A DNA stretch of 64,000 bases from the NCBI RefSeq assembly GCF_014641555.1, contig NZ_BMHY01000001.1:62001-126000 (forward strand), written 5' to 3'. Position numbers and translations under genes: made by a program. Below the pieces are notes generated by a model. It searched no databases, was not told the origin of the DNA, and worked only from the letters and a program-made list of their open reading frames with translations. Below are positions 16,979 to 24,679 of the stretch, piece after piece. This DNA is from Paenibacillus radicis (ex Gao et al. 2016). GTDB lineage: Bacteria > Bacillota > Bacilli > Paenibacillales > Paenibacillaceae. Numbering within the stretch: position 1 is the first letter of the stretch; every line of letters starts with the position of its first letter.

Positions 16979-17344
16979 ATGGATAAGAATAAGCGAAGAG
17001 AACTGGTTGAAGAATATAAGAAGATCAAGGTCTATATGGGCGTCATTCAGATTAAGAACAAAGTGAACGACAAAATTTTCATCGACAGTTATCCTAACTT
17101 GAAGAACAAATGGTTTACCCTGCAGATGCAGCTGGATATGGGCAAATTTGCAAATGCCGGGTTGCAGAAGGAGTGGAAGGAATTCGGAGCCGATGCGTTT
17201 GATTATGAGGTGCTGGAGCAGAAGGATACCGAGAAGGTGACGGATATACGCTGGGAAATGAAGCAAATCTTGAAGCCATGGTTTCAGAAGCTGCAGCCCT
17301 TCGAAGATAAAGGATATAATAAGCCGCTCAAAGAATTCAATTAA
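16979..17344 (+). CDS. Small GIY-YIG-like protein
   Basis: A 121-residue basic protein. The N-terminal MGVIQIKN (about 19-26) and KIFIDSYPNLKNKW (about 36-49) resemble the first two strands of GIY-YIG nuclease-like domains, although the canonical GIY and YIG triads are not intact, so catalytic activity is doubtful. Similar Firmicute proteins are labelled GIY-YIG family. AAGGAGAG precedes the ATG. It lies 42 bases after the VWA gene on the same strand and ends at a hairpin, so it closes the operon. A DNA or RNA role is only an inference from the fold. Confidence 0.6.
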   Translation: MDKNKRRELVEEYKKIKVYMGVIQIKNKVNDKIFIDSYPNLKNKWFTLQMQLDMGKFANAGLQKEWKEFGADAFDYEVLEQKDTEKVTDIRWEMKQILKPWFQKLQPFEDKGYNKPLKEFN

Positions 17345-17372
17345 TGAAGCTGAGTTAGAATAAGGTTGAAAA

Positions 17373-17404
17373 GAAACCCGTCAATTAAAAAATTGGCGGG
17401 TTTC
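17373..17404. terminator. Hairpin closing the AAA/VWA operon
   Basis: GAAACCCGTCAATT and AATTGGCGGGTTTC form a 14-bp stem with one wobble pair. There is no long T-run after it, so it may act as a weak or bidirectional terminator. Confidence 0.6.
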
Positions 17405-17485
17405 AGTGCTTGTTCGCCTATAAAAAAGCCGTAGCATTATGTACGGATTGACTACAGATGCAATCCAAGATAAGATGAAACCGTC

Positions 17486-17503
17486 TTTAGTAAATTAGTA
17501 AAC
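17486..17503 (+). promoter_or_regulatory. AGTAAAT leader motif of the second DUF6530-like gene
   Basis: TTTAGTAAATTAGTAAAC repeats the motif found at 12971-12996 at almost the same distance from the start codon (25 versus 24 bases). Confidence 0.4.
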
Positions 17504-17527
17504 GGGTTAGAGGAAAGAGGGGAACAG

Positions 17528-18007
17528 ATGAAAATACCTACTACGTTAAAACATAAGCCAGTGGTCGTGTCCGAAAATTATGAGAAGGTTGACGGCCGAA
17601 TGGCCGGGAACACGGATGCGAAAGGCCTATCCCTGGGATTGGCCCAATGGAATGATAGAGGAAAGGTCGATATTTCGGCCAAGGTATGGAGATATACCGG
17701 AGAGAAATGGTCCAGGCAATCCGAGGAGCTGCCTCTTCATCGTGTGCTTGATTTGTCCATTCTCATTTGCCGGTCCTTGGAACATTTCCGCGAAGCCTAT
17801 AGATATGAACATTTATATGACCCGCAAGAGCCTGTCATTGACCGGGTTGGTCTGCAAGGGGATGCGATGAACGTGTCGATCTGTACAGACAATGATAGAA
17901 TTAATGAAGATATTAAGCTGTTCAGCCAAGCTTTGAGCGACGACGATGAAATGATCGGCGAACGTCTTCGCACGTTATCTAAGATATTGAAGGATATGGG
18001 CTACTAA
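17528..18007 (+). CDS. DUF6530-like protein, second copy
   Basis: A 159-residue paralogue of the protein at 13020, about 87% identical by my alignment and with the same start and end (MKIP to KDMGY). The blocks YEKVDGR, GLSLGLAQWNDRG, GEKWSRQSEE and LQGDAMNV are shared, so they are probably important for the fold or function, which is unknown. AGAGGAAAGAGGGG precedes the ATG. The gene has its own leader and terminator and lies 183 bases after the GIY-YIG-like gene, so it is probably a separate transcript. The two copies bracket the MFS/AAA/VWA genes and may reflect local duplication. Confidence 0.75.
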   Translation: MKIPTTLKHKPVVVSENYEKVDGRMAGNTDAKGLSLGLAQWNDRGKVDISAKVWRYTGEKWSRQSEELPLHRVLDLSILICRSLEHFREAYRYEHLYDPQEPVIDRVGLQGDAMNVSICTDNDRINEDIKLFSQALSDDDEMIGERLRTLSKILKDMGY

Positions 18008-18030
18008 TCCATTTCTGCTGGGCTATCAAA

Positions 18031-18078
18031 GAAACCCGCGAAACCCCTTGATTGTACAAGGCGTCTCGCGGTTTTTTT
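18031..18078. terminator. Terminator, CCCGCGA hairpin family, copy 1
   Basis: AAACCCGCGA and TCGCGGTTTTTTT pair around an inner CCTTG/CAAGG stem. It follows the second DUF6530-like gene by 23 bases. The same design recurs at 20003, 24181 and 37961. Confidence 0.85.
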
Positions 18079-18148
18079 GAATTTCTCCGTTTATGAATCA
18101 TGAATGTTGCACAGCCTATATACTCGGCTCCCCTTCCTGCACGAGAAA

Positions 18149-18334
18149 CAAAATGTAAAAGTGCAGGCTGATGAGCTCCAAATGGTCCAAAACGGCGTTC
18201 AAAATGTAAAAGTGCATTTGAAATCGCTATATTTCATGCAAAAGGCGGTTTTCGAGCCAATCAACCTGCACATTTGCATGTTGAAGGGGTAAATCGCAGA
18301 AAAATTGGCCAACAACCTGCATTTTTACATTTTG
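18149..18334 (+). repeat. 186-bp dispersed element, copy A
   Basis: It starts CAAAATGTAAAAGTGCAGG and ends CCTGCATTTTTACATTTTG, giving inverted termini of about 19 bp. Two further internal copies of the motif lie in opposite orientations (about 18200 and 18282). Copies at 38063 (inverted) and 60317 have exactly the same length. No gene is visible in it. Confidence 0.85.
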
Positions 18335-18393
18335 ACCGCTTTTAACTGGATGCAAACCGGGCAGATAGAGTGAGTAGTAATGTGCAATTCTTC

Positions 18394-19017
18394 CTAGCGG
18401 TTAGCGCTATCAACCGAAAGCGAAATCCCCTTCAACAGCAGCTTGACCGCATTAACATGCAGAGCTGCATATTCATCCCCGCTTAATTTTGTTGACATCG
18501 CCAGGCAGAGATGCGTCGCTCCAACCAAGGCAGACATCACACTAAAACCCAACGTTTCCATATCTTCATTGATGAAAACGCCCTGGCTGATCCCTTTTTG
18601 CAGCACTTGTCTTATTGCATCATTTGCTATCTCTGTGATTTCCCTTAACGTGGTCAATGCCTCCGATTCACTGGAAAGCGTCTTGGCGTACTCTTCGAGT
18701 GCTTGGATCAGCGGGTTTTCACAATCTCTTCCGAATAAATCAGCCATTTCAAGCAATTGTTCGCTGGGAGACGAACCGTTCTTCTCGACGGTGAGCTGCC
18801 ATTTTTGTGAGGTTTGTTCTGCATGCTGGCTAAGCAAGTGGAGAAAGAGCACTTCTTTATTTTTAAAATGATGGTACAGGTTGCCCTTACTCATCTGTGT
18901 CGACGTACATAGGTCATCCATTGTGGCCCGGTCATAGCCTTTTTCAATAAATAACAGCTTGGCATGGTTTAAAATAATCGATTTTGCTTCTTCGGCCGGC
19001 AATCGCCTTCTCGTCAT
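18394..19017 (-). CDS. TetR-family repressor of the CPBP operon
   Basis: A 207-residue TetR protein. The helix-turn-helix is MDDLCTSTQMSKGNLYHHFKNKEVLF (about 33-58), preceded by AKLLFIEKGYDRAT. The length and the YHHFKNKE motif are typical. AGGAGG lies five bases before the ATG. It is the second gene of a minus-strand operon, 18 bases after a CPBP-family protease gene. A perfect inverted repeat immediately downstream of the operon's -10 box (19917-19936) is the obvious operator, so the protein should repress its own operon until a ligand, unknown here, is bound. Confidence 0.88.
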   Translation of the reverse strand: MTRRRLPAEEAKSIILNHAKLLFIEKGYDRATMDDLCTSTQMSKGNLYHHFKNKEVLFLHLLSQHAEQTSQKWQLTVEKNGSSPSEQLLEMADLFGRDCENPLIQALEEYAKTLSSESEALTTLREITEIANDAIRQVLQKGISQGVFINEDMETLGFSVMSALVGATHLCLAMSTKLSGDEYAALHVNAVKLLLKGISLSVDSANR

Positions 19018-19035
19018 AAGCTCCTCCTGGGAACC

Positions 19036-19887
19036 TTACAGACGGTTCCTTTTATACTTGTAAAATTGAAAAGCGCTATATGAGATAACGATAGCAAAAA
19101 TCCCGAAGAATGCAAACGGCATATCCAGCGTGTGCCGGGAAACGATGCTTTGCAGCCCCATGTTTTCCACCGTTGATTCCCCGTAGGCCCAAATCGTCAT
19201 ATTAAAAATGTTTGTCGCAAAATGGATTCCGATAGTAGCGGCTATACCATTGGTATAGTAAGCAACGAATCCGAGAAAGAATGCGCCTATCAGGTAATAC
19301 AACGGTCCCCAGATTCCGTAGTTCATCATTTCAGGGTTTAAGCCATGAACGATAGCAAAGGTCAGGGAGGAGATGAAGACGGACCAGAACGCCCCACCCT
19401 TTATTGAACGAAACATCCGGTACATATAACCTCTGAACAAGATTTCTTCAGCTGCGCTTTGCACAAAAATTATAGGTGCGGCAATCAGTAATACTCCTAA
19501 CCACGGAAGCGGGTCAAAGTGAAACGTAAAGGCTTGAGGATGTACAGTGATATCGAGAATTAAGTACAAGATCAGGGCTAACAGGTACAGCGAAAAATAA
19601 ATCGCAAACTTGCGGAATTCGGGCCTTCTTCCTTCAAACAAAAAGGTTCGAAAAGGAATTTTAAAGAAAAATTTGGTGATAAGAAAGACACCAAGAATGA
19701 GGAACAAAAAAGATGAAAAAAGGGCAACAAAACTAGGAAATCCTGAGGTAGTAGCGGGAATCAGCGTATTAAGCAGCTTTAGCCACACTAATGAGCCGCC
19801 TTGCCAAATGACGAAGATGAGAATGAAGCCTGCTATTGATTTGAAGCTGAGCGGTATCCGCGGTTGAAGACCATAATTTTTTTCCAT
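19036..19887 (-). CDS. CPBP-family intramembrane metalloprotease (Abi/CAAX-like)
   Basis: A 283-residue membrane protein with about seven to eight hydrophobic helices. The signature motifs are present: SAAEEILFRGYMYR (EExxxR, about 143-156), a downstream FAIVHGLN histidine, and HFATN near residue 220. CPBP proteins include type II CAAX prenyl proteases and bacteriocin-immunity proteins, and many have unknown substrates. I start at the ATG at 19887 because AGGTG lies six bases before it; the GTG at 19896 overlaps that site. It is the first gene of an operon with a TetR repressor, so expression is probably induced by a small molecule. Confidence 0.88.
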   Translation of the reverse strand: MEKNYGLQPRIPLSFKSIAGFILIFVIWQGGSLVWLKLLNTLIPATTSGFPSFVALFSSFLFLILGVFLITKFFFKIPFRTFLFEGRRPEFRKFAIYFSLYLLALILYLILDITVHPQAFTFHFDPLPWLGVLLIAAPIIFVQSAAEEILFRGYMYRMFRSIKGGAFWSVFISSLTFAIVHGLNPEMMNYGIWGPLYYLIGAFFLGFVAYYTNGIAATIGIHFATNIFNMTIWAYGESTVENMGLQSIVSRHTLDMPFAFFGIFAIVISYSAFQFYKYKRNRL

Positions 19888-19916
19888 GACACGCACCTGT
19901 CTCTCTTAAGAATTAT

Positions 19917-19936
19917 TACCGACTATGTAGTCGGTA
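19917..19936. promoter_or_regulatory. TetR operator of the CPBP-TetR operon
   Basis: TACCGACTATGTAGTCGGTA has perfect 9-bp arms around TG. It lies five bases downstream of the -10 box on the transcribed side, a classical repressor position. Confidence 0.85.
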
Positions 19937-19941
19937 GTTAA

Positions 19942-19970
19942 AATATAAGGTTCGACAATCGATTTGTCAA
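19942..19970 (-). promoter_or_regulatory. Sigma-A promoter of the CPBP-TetR operon
   Basis: On the minus strand TTGACA (19970-19965) and TATATT (19947-19942) are exactly 17 bases apart, close to consensus. Confidence 0.85.
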
Positions 19971-20002
19971 CACGAGCTATGACATATTGACTGAGAAAAC
20001 AG

Positions 20003-20048
20003 TAAAGCCCGCGAAAACCTTTGAATTTACAAGGTTTTCGCGGGCTTA
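20003..20048. terminator. Terminator, CCCGCGA hairpin family, copy 2
   Basis: AAGCCCGCGAAAACCTTTG and CAAGGTTTTCGCGGGCTT pair over about 18 bp. It lies 22 bases beyond the stop of the minus-strand epoxide hydrolase gene and is nearly symmetrical. Confidence 0.75.
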
Positions 20049-20070
20049 ATTAAAGTTAAGTCCCTATTTA

Positions 20071-21237
20071 TTATACAGAGTGGTTATTCTGCTTTCTAAG
20101 AGGTCTGTAGAAGGCACGAATTTCGTTGGCCATAGCCTCGGGTTCTTCCATAGCCGTAAAATGTCCGCCGGAAGGCATTGTCGTCCAGCGCGTTACATTG
20201 AAATGGCGTTCCGTCCACGATCTAGGCGGCGGCAATATATCCTCGGGAAATAGAGCCAGACCGGTCGGAACCTCAATAGGGCCGAGAGGCGGCAAGGAAT
20301 GTGAATTTTCGTAATACCTATTGGCAGCTGATCCGATTGTGTTCGTCACCCAATAGATCATAATATGAGTCAGCAGTTCATCCATGCTGTACCTCTGGCT
20401 GAGATCGCCTTTACAATCGCTCCATGCCCGAAGCTTCTCAATGATCCAAGCAGCCAGACCAGCAGGGGAATCGGAAAGTCCATAGGCCAGAGTATGAGGC
20501 TTCGTCGATTGAATGGACATATAGCCTCCCTCACCAGCAATCCACTCAGCTGCTTTTTTCTTATATTGCAGCTCTTCCTCCGACAAATCTGACTCATTCT
20601 GTGAAGCCATGAGACTATTTATAATGCCAACATCCGTTAAATGGATACCGACTAAAAGCTCAGGATAATGCGCGGCCAAGTACCTTGTCACACCGGAGCC
20701 CATATCTCCGCCTGCAGCGGCAAATTTGTTATAGCCTAATTCTTGCGTCATCAGCTTAGCCCACATCTGAGAGACAACAAAGTTGTTGATGCCAGGGCGG
20801 TTAGGGCGGCTGGAAAATCCGAATCCAGGCAAAGAAGGGACAATCACATCAAAGGAATCCTCCGCATTGCCGCCGTAATGGGCAGGGTCTGTCAGGAGCG
20901 GAATGATTTTTTCATACCGAAGGTAACTGTCAGGCCATCCATGGGTAAGAATAATAGGCATAGGATCAGGTCCTTTGCCGCGCTCATGTACAAAATGTAC
21001 GTCTATCCCATCAATGTAGGAATGAAACTGGGAAAAGCGATTTAACTTAGATTCCTGTGCGCGCCAGTCGTACTGATCTCTCCAATAGGCAACGAGTGAT
21101 TTTAAAAAGTCTAAGTCTGTTCCTCTCTCCCAGCCTGCGTCTTCTAATTGTTCGGGCCAGCGGATATGTTCCAGCCTGTATTGCAGATCGTTAAGGATAT
21201 CATCGGAGACGTGGATATGATACCGTTCAACAGTCAT
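20071..21237 (-). CDS. Epoxide hydrolase-family alpha/beta hydrolase
   Basis: A 388-residue enzyme with the N-terminal epoxide hydrolase lid (about 3-110, containing LQYRLEHIRWPEQ and DWRAQESKLNRFSQF) and an alpha/beta-hydrolase core. The oxyanion motif is HGWP (99-102), the nucleophile is Asp178 in GGDMGSG, and the final histidine is in PSGGHFTAMEEP (about 366). Such enzymes open epoxides to diols in the cytoplasm. AAGGAGG precedes the ATG. It is divergent from an AraC-type regulator, with 110 bp between the start codons, which suggests local control. The natural epoxide is unknown. Confidence 0.92.
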   Translation of the reverse strand: MTVERYHIHVSDDILNDLQYRLEHIRWPEQLEDAGWERGTDLDFLKSLVAYWRDQYDWRAQESKLNRFSQFHSYIDGIDVHFVHERGKGPDPMPIILTHGWPDSYLRYEKIIPLLTDPAHYGGNAEDSFDVIVPSLPGFGFSSRPNRPGINNFVVSQMWAKLMTQELGYNKFAAAGGDMGSGVTRYLAAHYPELLVGIHLTDVGIINSLMASQNESDLSEEELQYKKKAAEWIAGEGGYMSIQSTKPHTLAYGLSDSPAGLAAWIIEKLRAWSDCKGDLSQRYSMDELLTHIMIYWVTNTIGSAANRYYENSHSLPPLGPIEVPTGLALFPEDILPPPRSWTERHFNVTRWTTMPSGGHFTAMEEPEAMANEIRAFYRPLRKQNNHSV

Positions 21238-21347
21238 TATGATTTCCTCCTTTTTTGTTCATTTACCCCCTCATTATATCCGTTGGACTTGTATGTTACA
21301 CTGGAATAAGTGAAGCAACCAACTATACTATTTGATAGGTGATCGAT

Positions 21348-22202
21348 ATGCCGCAAGCGGACAGATACAAAAAACGCATGGTGAATATAGAGTTTGCAGC
21401 AGTGGAGGATTTCAGTTGTTTGCCTTATCCGGAACGGTTCACGCTGATTTTTATAACGTCTGGAAGGATAAAGGGGATATTGAACGAGCGTCCCATATCG
21501 ATTAGTGCTCCCGGTGTTCTCTGCTTGGCAGAAGACGCTCAATTGCGGCTGGATGAAAAGATAAACGTATCGGCGCAATCCTTTCGTTTTCACCCCGAGT
21601 TTCTGAACACCGTTAAGCTTTCCGAAACGAAGGATTATTTTCCTTCAGCGCCTAGAATACAAATAGGACTTTCATTATTCGACAGCAATAATCTTTATGC
21701 CGGAGTGCCTCGTATAACAGACAAAGCATTCCCTTTGCTGCTGGAATGGTTTTTCCTGCTTGGCATGGAAGTGCTGGCGCAAAGCGATGCGCTTTGGGCG
21801 TGCCGAATTAAGAAATACCTCATTCAAATTTTGGGGCTGCTGGAGGAGTTGAATCGCAATCGCGAGCATTCGCCTGTCGATGAGGCGTTGGACTATATCC
21901 ATACTCATTATTCGCAAAAGATAGCTTTGGAGGATTTGACGAAGTATGCGCATTTGAACCGGGTGACGCTCAACAAGAAATTTCAGGACAGATGCGGGAG
22001 TACAGCGATTGGTTACTTGCAGGCCCATCGCTTGAAGGTGGCGTGCGAGCTGTTGACCCATACCGATATGAGTCTGAACGAAATTGCGCTCGCAACCGGA
22101 TTTGAATACGATACGTACTTCATCAAGCAATTTACAGCCAAGAAAGGGTTGTCCCCGACGACGTACCGGAATATGTCCCGTAAATACTCAAGTGCTCAAT
22201 AA
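21348..22202 (+). CDS. AraC-family regulator
   Basis: A 284-residue transcription factor. The N-terminal part (about 5-130) looks like a cupin-type sensing domain (PERFTLIFITSGRIKG, ISISAPGVLCLAE). The C-terminal part (about 180-280) is a double helix-turn-helix with LEDLTKYAHLNRVTLNKKFQ and LNEIALATGFEYDTYFIKQF. I start at the ATG at 21348 because AGGTGAT lies four bases upstream; the GTG at 21339 overlaps this site. It is divergent from the epoxide hydrolase gene, the most likely target. The effector is unknown. Confidence 0.88.
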   Translation: MPQADRYKKRMVNIEFAAVEDFSCLPYPERFTLIFITSGRIKGILNERPISISAPGVLCLAEDAQLRLDEKINVSAQSFRFHPEFLNTVKLSETKDYFPSAPRIQIGLSLFDSNNLYAGVPRITDKAFPLLLEWFFLLGMEVLAQSDALWACRIKKYLIQILGLLEELNRNREHSPVDEALDYIHTHYSQKIALEDLTKYAHLNRVTLNKKFQDRCGSTAIGYLQAHRLKVACELLTHTDMSLNEIALATGFEYDTYFIKQFTAKKGLSPTTYRNMSRKYSSAQ

Positions 22203-22225
22203 TAAGATATGGAACAAATAGAAAT

Positions 22226-22271
22226 GCAGAAGCGGGTGCTGTCCTGATTAGAGGATAGCACCCGCTTCTGC
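22226..22271. terminator. Bidirectional terminator between the AraC gene and gap
   Basis: GCAGAAGCGGGTGCT and AGCACCCGCTTCTGC form a perfect 15-bp stem with further inner pairing. It serves the convergent AraC and gap genes. Confidence 0.85.
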
Positions 22272-22308
22272 GTTTATTTATACTTTTAATCCCCGTATTG
22301 CAGAGAAA

Positions 22309-23319
22309 TTACTTCGCGATTTTGGCGAAGTATTCCAATGTCCGAACTAATTGAGAGGTATAAGACATTTCGTTATCGTACCAAGCTGCGGTTTTCACTA
22401 GCTGCTGGTCGCCAACCGTCAGAACTTTGGTTTGAGTGGCATCAAAAAGGGAACCGAACGTCATCCCCTTAATATCGGAAGATACGATTTCGTCTTCCGT
22501 GTAGCCGTAAGTTTCCGGATCAGAGGCTTCTTTCATGGCGGCGTTAACTTCCTCAACCGTTACCTTTTTGTTCAGAACAGCAACCAGCTCCGTTACGGAG
22601 CCTGTTGCAACAGGCACACGTTGAGATGCACCATCCAGCTTGCCCTGCAATTCGGGAAGAACTAGACCAATAGCTTTAGCGGCACCGGTTGGATAGGGAA
22701 CGATATTCTCAGCAGCAGCCCGTGCTGCACGGTAGTCGCCTTTAGGATTAGGAGCGTCAAGTGTATTCTGGTTGCCTGTATAGGCATGAACGGTTGTCAT
22801 TAACCCGGAATGAATGCCGAACTTGTCATGAAGAGCTTTAGCCATGGGCGCCAGACAGTTTGTTGTACAGGAAGCGCCCGATATAACGGTTTCCGTTCCG
22901 TCAAGCGTGTCATGATTCACATTGTAAACGATGGTTTTCATATCGCCTGTTGCTGGGGCGGAAATGACGACTTTTTTGGCGCCGCCCTTTAGGTGAAGTT
23001 CCGCCTTTTCTTTGCTGGTAAAGAAACCTGTACATTCGAGAACGATATCTACGCCAAGCTCGCCCCAAGGAATTTCTTCAGGGTTACGGTTAGCCAGCAC
23101 TTTAACCTCTTTGCCTTTTACAGTGAAGGTTCCGTCATGAACTTCAATGTCGCCCTGAAACATGCCTTGCGTCGTATCATATTTGAGCAGATGAGCCAAC
23201 ATTTTCGCATCGGTAAGATCGTTAATCGCTACAACCTCGATACCTTCGAGCTCTTGAATACGGCGAAAAGCGAGTCTGCCTATCCGTCCAAAACCGTTAA
23301 TGCCTACTTTTACGCTCAT
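22309..23319 (-). CDS. gap: Glyceraldehyde-3-phosphate dehydrogenase, type I
   Basis: A 336-residue glycolytic enzyme that oxidises and phosphorylates glyceraldehyde-3-phosphate in the cytoplasm. GFGRIGR (about 10-16) begins the nucleotide-binding fold, the aspartate of AINDLTD favours NAD, and the catalytic cysteine is Cys151 in [12 protein letters not shown]. The C-terminal [18 protein letters not shown] is conserved. I start at the ATG at 23319, preceded by AGGAGG. Unlike gapA of B. subtilis it is not beside cggR or pgk; it stands alone next to a TetR gene, so it may be a secondary copy. A palindrome overlaps its promoter. Confidence 0.95.
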   Translation of the reverse strand: MSVKVGINGFGRIGRLAFRRIQELEGIEVVAINDLTDAKMLAHLLKYDTTQGMFQGDIEVHDGTFTVKGKEVKVLANRNPEEIPWGELGVDIVLECTGFFTSKEKAELHLKGGAKKVVISAPATGDMKTIVYNVNHDTLDGTETVISGASCTTNCLAPMAKALHDKFGIHSGLMTTVHAYTGNQNTLDAPNPKGDYRAARAAAENIVPYPTGAAKAIGLVLPELQGKLDGASQRVPVATGSVTELVAVLNKKVTVEEVNAAMKEASDPETYGYTEDEIVSSDIKGMTFGSLFDATQTKVLTVGDQQLVKTAAWYDNEMSYTSQLVRTLEYFAKIAK

Positions 23320-23417
23320 AGTAATCCTCCTGGAATCATTATTTATTCCAAACAGGCAAAAGCCTGTCTTGAAATTAAAGAAAGCGGACTGTACATGTTG
23401 CATAAATAAAAAAAGAG

Positions 23418-23427
23418 ACCGATCGGT
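23418..23427. promoter_or_regulatory. Palindrome at the gap promoter, probable TetR operator
   Basis: ACCGATCGGT is a perfect 10-bp palindrome, extendable to GTACCGATCGGTCTC on the minus strand. It begins seven bases downstream of the -10 box of the putative gap promoter and lies 97 bases before the TetR gene at 23524. Confidence 0.6.
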
Positions 23428-23433
23428 ACTTTT

Positions 23434-23461
23434 ATTGTATCATGAAATTATAGATTGGCAA
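23434..23461 (-). promoter_or_regulatory. Putative promoter of gap
   Basis: On the minus strand TTGCCA (23461-23456) and TACAAT (23439-23434) are separated by 16 bases. Confidence 0.55.
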
Positions 23462-23523
23462 GGCTTCGGTTGTCTTAGTTTTGATATAATGTTGAATTAT
23501 AATACGATCATTCGGAGGAACTC

Positions 23524-24123
23524 ATGAAAAAAGGAGATCGGACACGAGAACACATCATTATGAAGTCAGCGGCTATCTTTAATCAGAAAGGATATGCCGG
23601 AACTTCCCTAAATGATATTATTGCAGATACTGGAATTAAGAAGGGGGGCATATACCGGCATTTTGTCAGCAAAGATGAGATTGCGATTGAAGCCTACAAT
23701 TATGCTGCCAGTCTGGTCAGCAGTAAATTTAATGAGGCGGTCGATCAAGAGCAGTCCGCGTCAGGCCGGTTAATTGCTTTTTTTCGTGTTTATGGAGATG
23801 TTGTACACAATCCTCCCTTTATTGGCGGATGTCCGATGCAGAATACGGCAGTGGAAAGTGATGATACGCACTCAGAACTTCGTGATCGAGCAAGGCAAGG
23901 GCTGCATAATTTCTTGGATTTGATGAAGAGTATTATTGACGACGGAATTAAAGCAGGGGAGTTTAAAGAGGATTTGGATTCCGAGGCCCTTGCTTCATTT
24001 GCCTTTTCACTGCTGGAAGGCGGTATTTTGCTGAGCAAGCTGGATGGAGACAACAAGCACATGCAAATGAATACAGCCATCTTCTCGTCCTATTTGCAGC
24101 AATGCTGCTTAAAGAGCAACTAG
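23524..24123 (+). CDS. TetR-family regulator (LmrA/YxaF-like)
   Basis: A 199-residue TetR protein with helix-turn-helix LNDIIADTGIKKGGIYRHFVSKDEI (about 30-55). The ligand domain contains IGGCPMQNTAVESDD, a motif shared by LmrA/YxaF-type repressors. CGGAGG lies before the ATG. The gene is divergent from gap, and the ACCGATCGGT palindrome between them covers the gap promoter region. It may therefore control gap as well as itself, which would be unusual for a glycolytic gene. A terminator follows 57 bases after the stop. Confidence 0.87.
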   Translation: MKKGDRTREHIIMKSAAIFNQKGYAGTSLNDIIADTGIKKGGIYRHFVSKDEIAIEAYNYAASLVSSKFNEAVDQEQSASGRLIAFFRVYGDVVHNPPFIGGCPMQNTAVESDDTHSELRDRARQGLHNFLDLMKSIIDDGIKAGEFKEDLDSEALASFAFSLLEGGILLSKLDGDNKHMQMNTAIFSSYLQQCCLKSN

Positions 24124-24180
24124 CCTGAGGTGTGGGCATATGCAAATTTGCAATGAAGATAACGGATAGTGTGGACATAG

Positions 24181-24224
24181 AAACCCGCGAAGGCCCTTGA
24201 TTTTATAAGGTTTTCGCGGGTTTT
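24181..24224. terminator. Terminator, CCCGCGA hairpin family, copy 3
   Basis: AAACCCGCGAAGGCCCTTG and TAAGGTTTTCGCGGGTTTT pair, with one looser inner region. It follows the TetR gene. Confidence 0.8.
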
Positions 24225-24518
24225 ATATAGTTGTGTAGAATAGATCATCTTTTTATTGTTCAGTGCATGTATTTCGCTCTCTCCACTGTATAACATAAAC
24301 CTATCACCTTGCCTCGAAAAATTAGACAGCTATTAGCTACAACCACTGCACGACTGCCATTCCATCATGAGTTTATCCCAAACTCTCAGAATACATAATC
24401 AGCCTCCTGGGTGCACGAGTTCAGTTTATCGATTGCTTCTATTCATCACCCCGTTTACAAGTTACTGAAATATAAGTTTATGACACTTGATAAGGATGGT
24501 CATTCTTTTAGATCTGAT

Positions 24519-24532
24519 TGTAAGCGTTTTCT
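24519..24532. promoter_or_regulatory. cre-like site 1 before the beta-helix enzyme gene
   Basis: TGTAAGCGTTTTCT fits the catabolite-responsive element pattern TGWAANCGNTNWCW. CcpA bound here would repress the secreted enzyme when glucose is present. The remaining sequence from 24225 to 24518 shows no clear gene. Confidence 0.6.
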
Positions 24533-24587
24533 TGACTGGAACAGAGTAAAGGAGGTGAGCCATCGTTTAATTTCCTTTCAATAAACT

Positions 24588-24601
24588 TGTATACGCTTTC
24601 G
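24588..24601. promoter_or_regulatory. cre-like site 2 before the beta-helix enzyme gene
   Basis: On the minus strand CGAAAGCGTATACA differs from the cre pattern mainly at the first base. It lies 69 bases from site 1, and both precede the ATG at 24680. Confidence 0.45.
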
Positions 24602-24679
24602 AATGAAGGGGGAATCCCAATCCGTATTTTGTTTTCTAAGCAGGACAATTGAAATAAATAATCCACGGGAGGAATCTTA

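Noticed and set aside
18149..18334. Insertion sequence fragment
   Set aside because: No transposase frame and no target-site duplication; inverted ends alone do not show an IS, so it is listed as a dispersed repeat.
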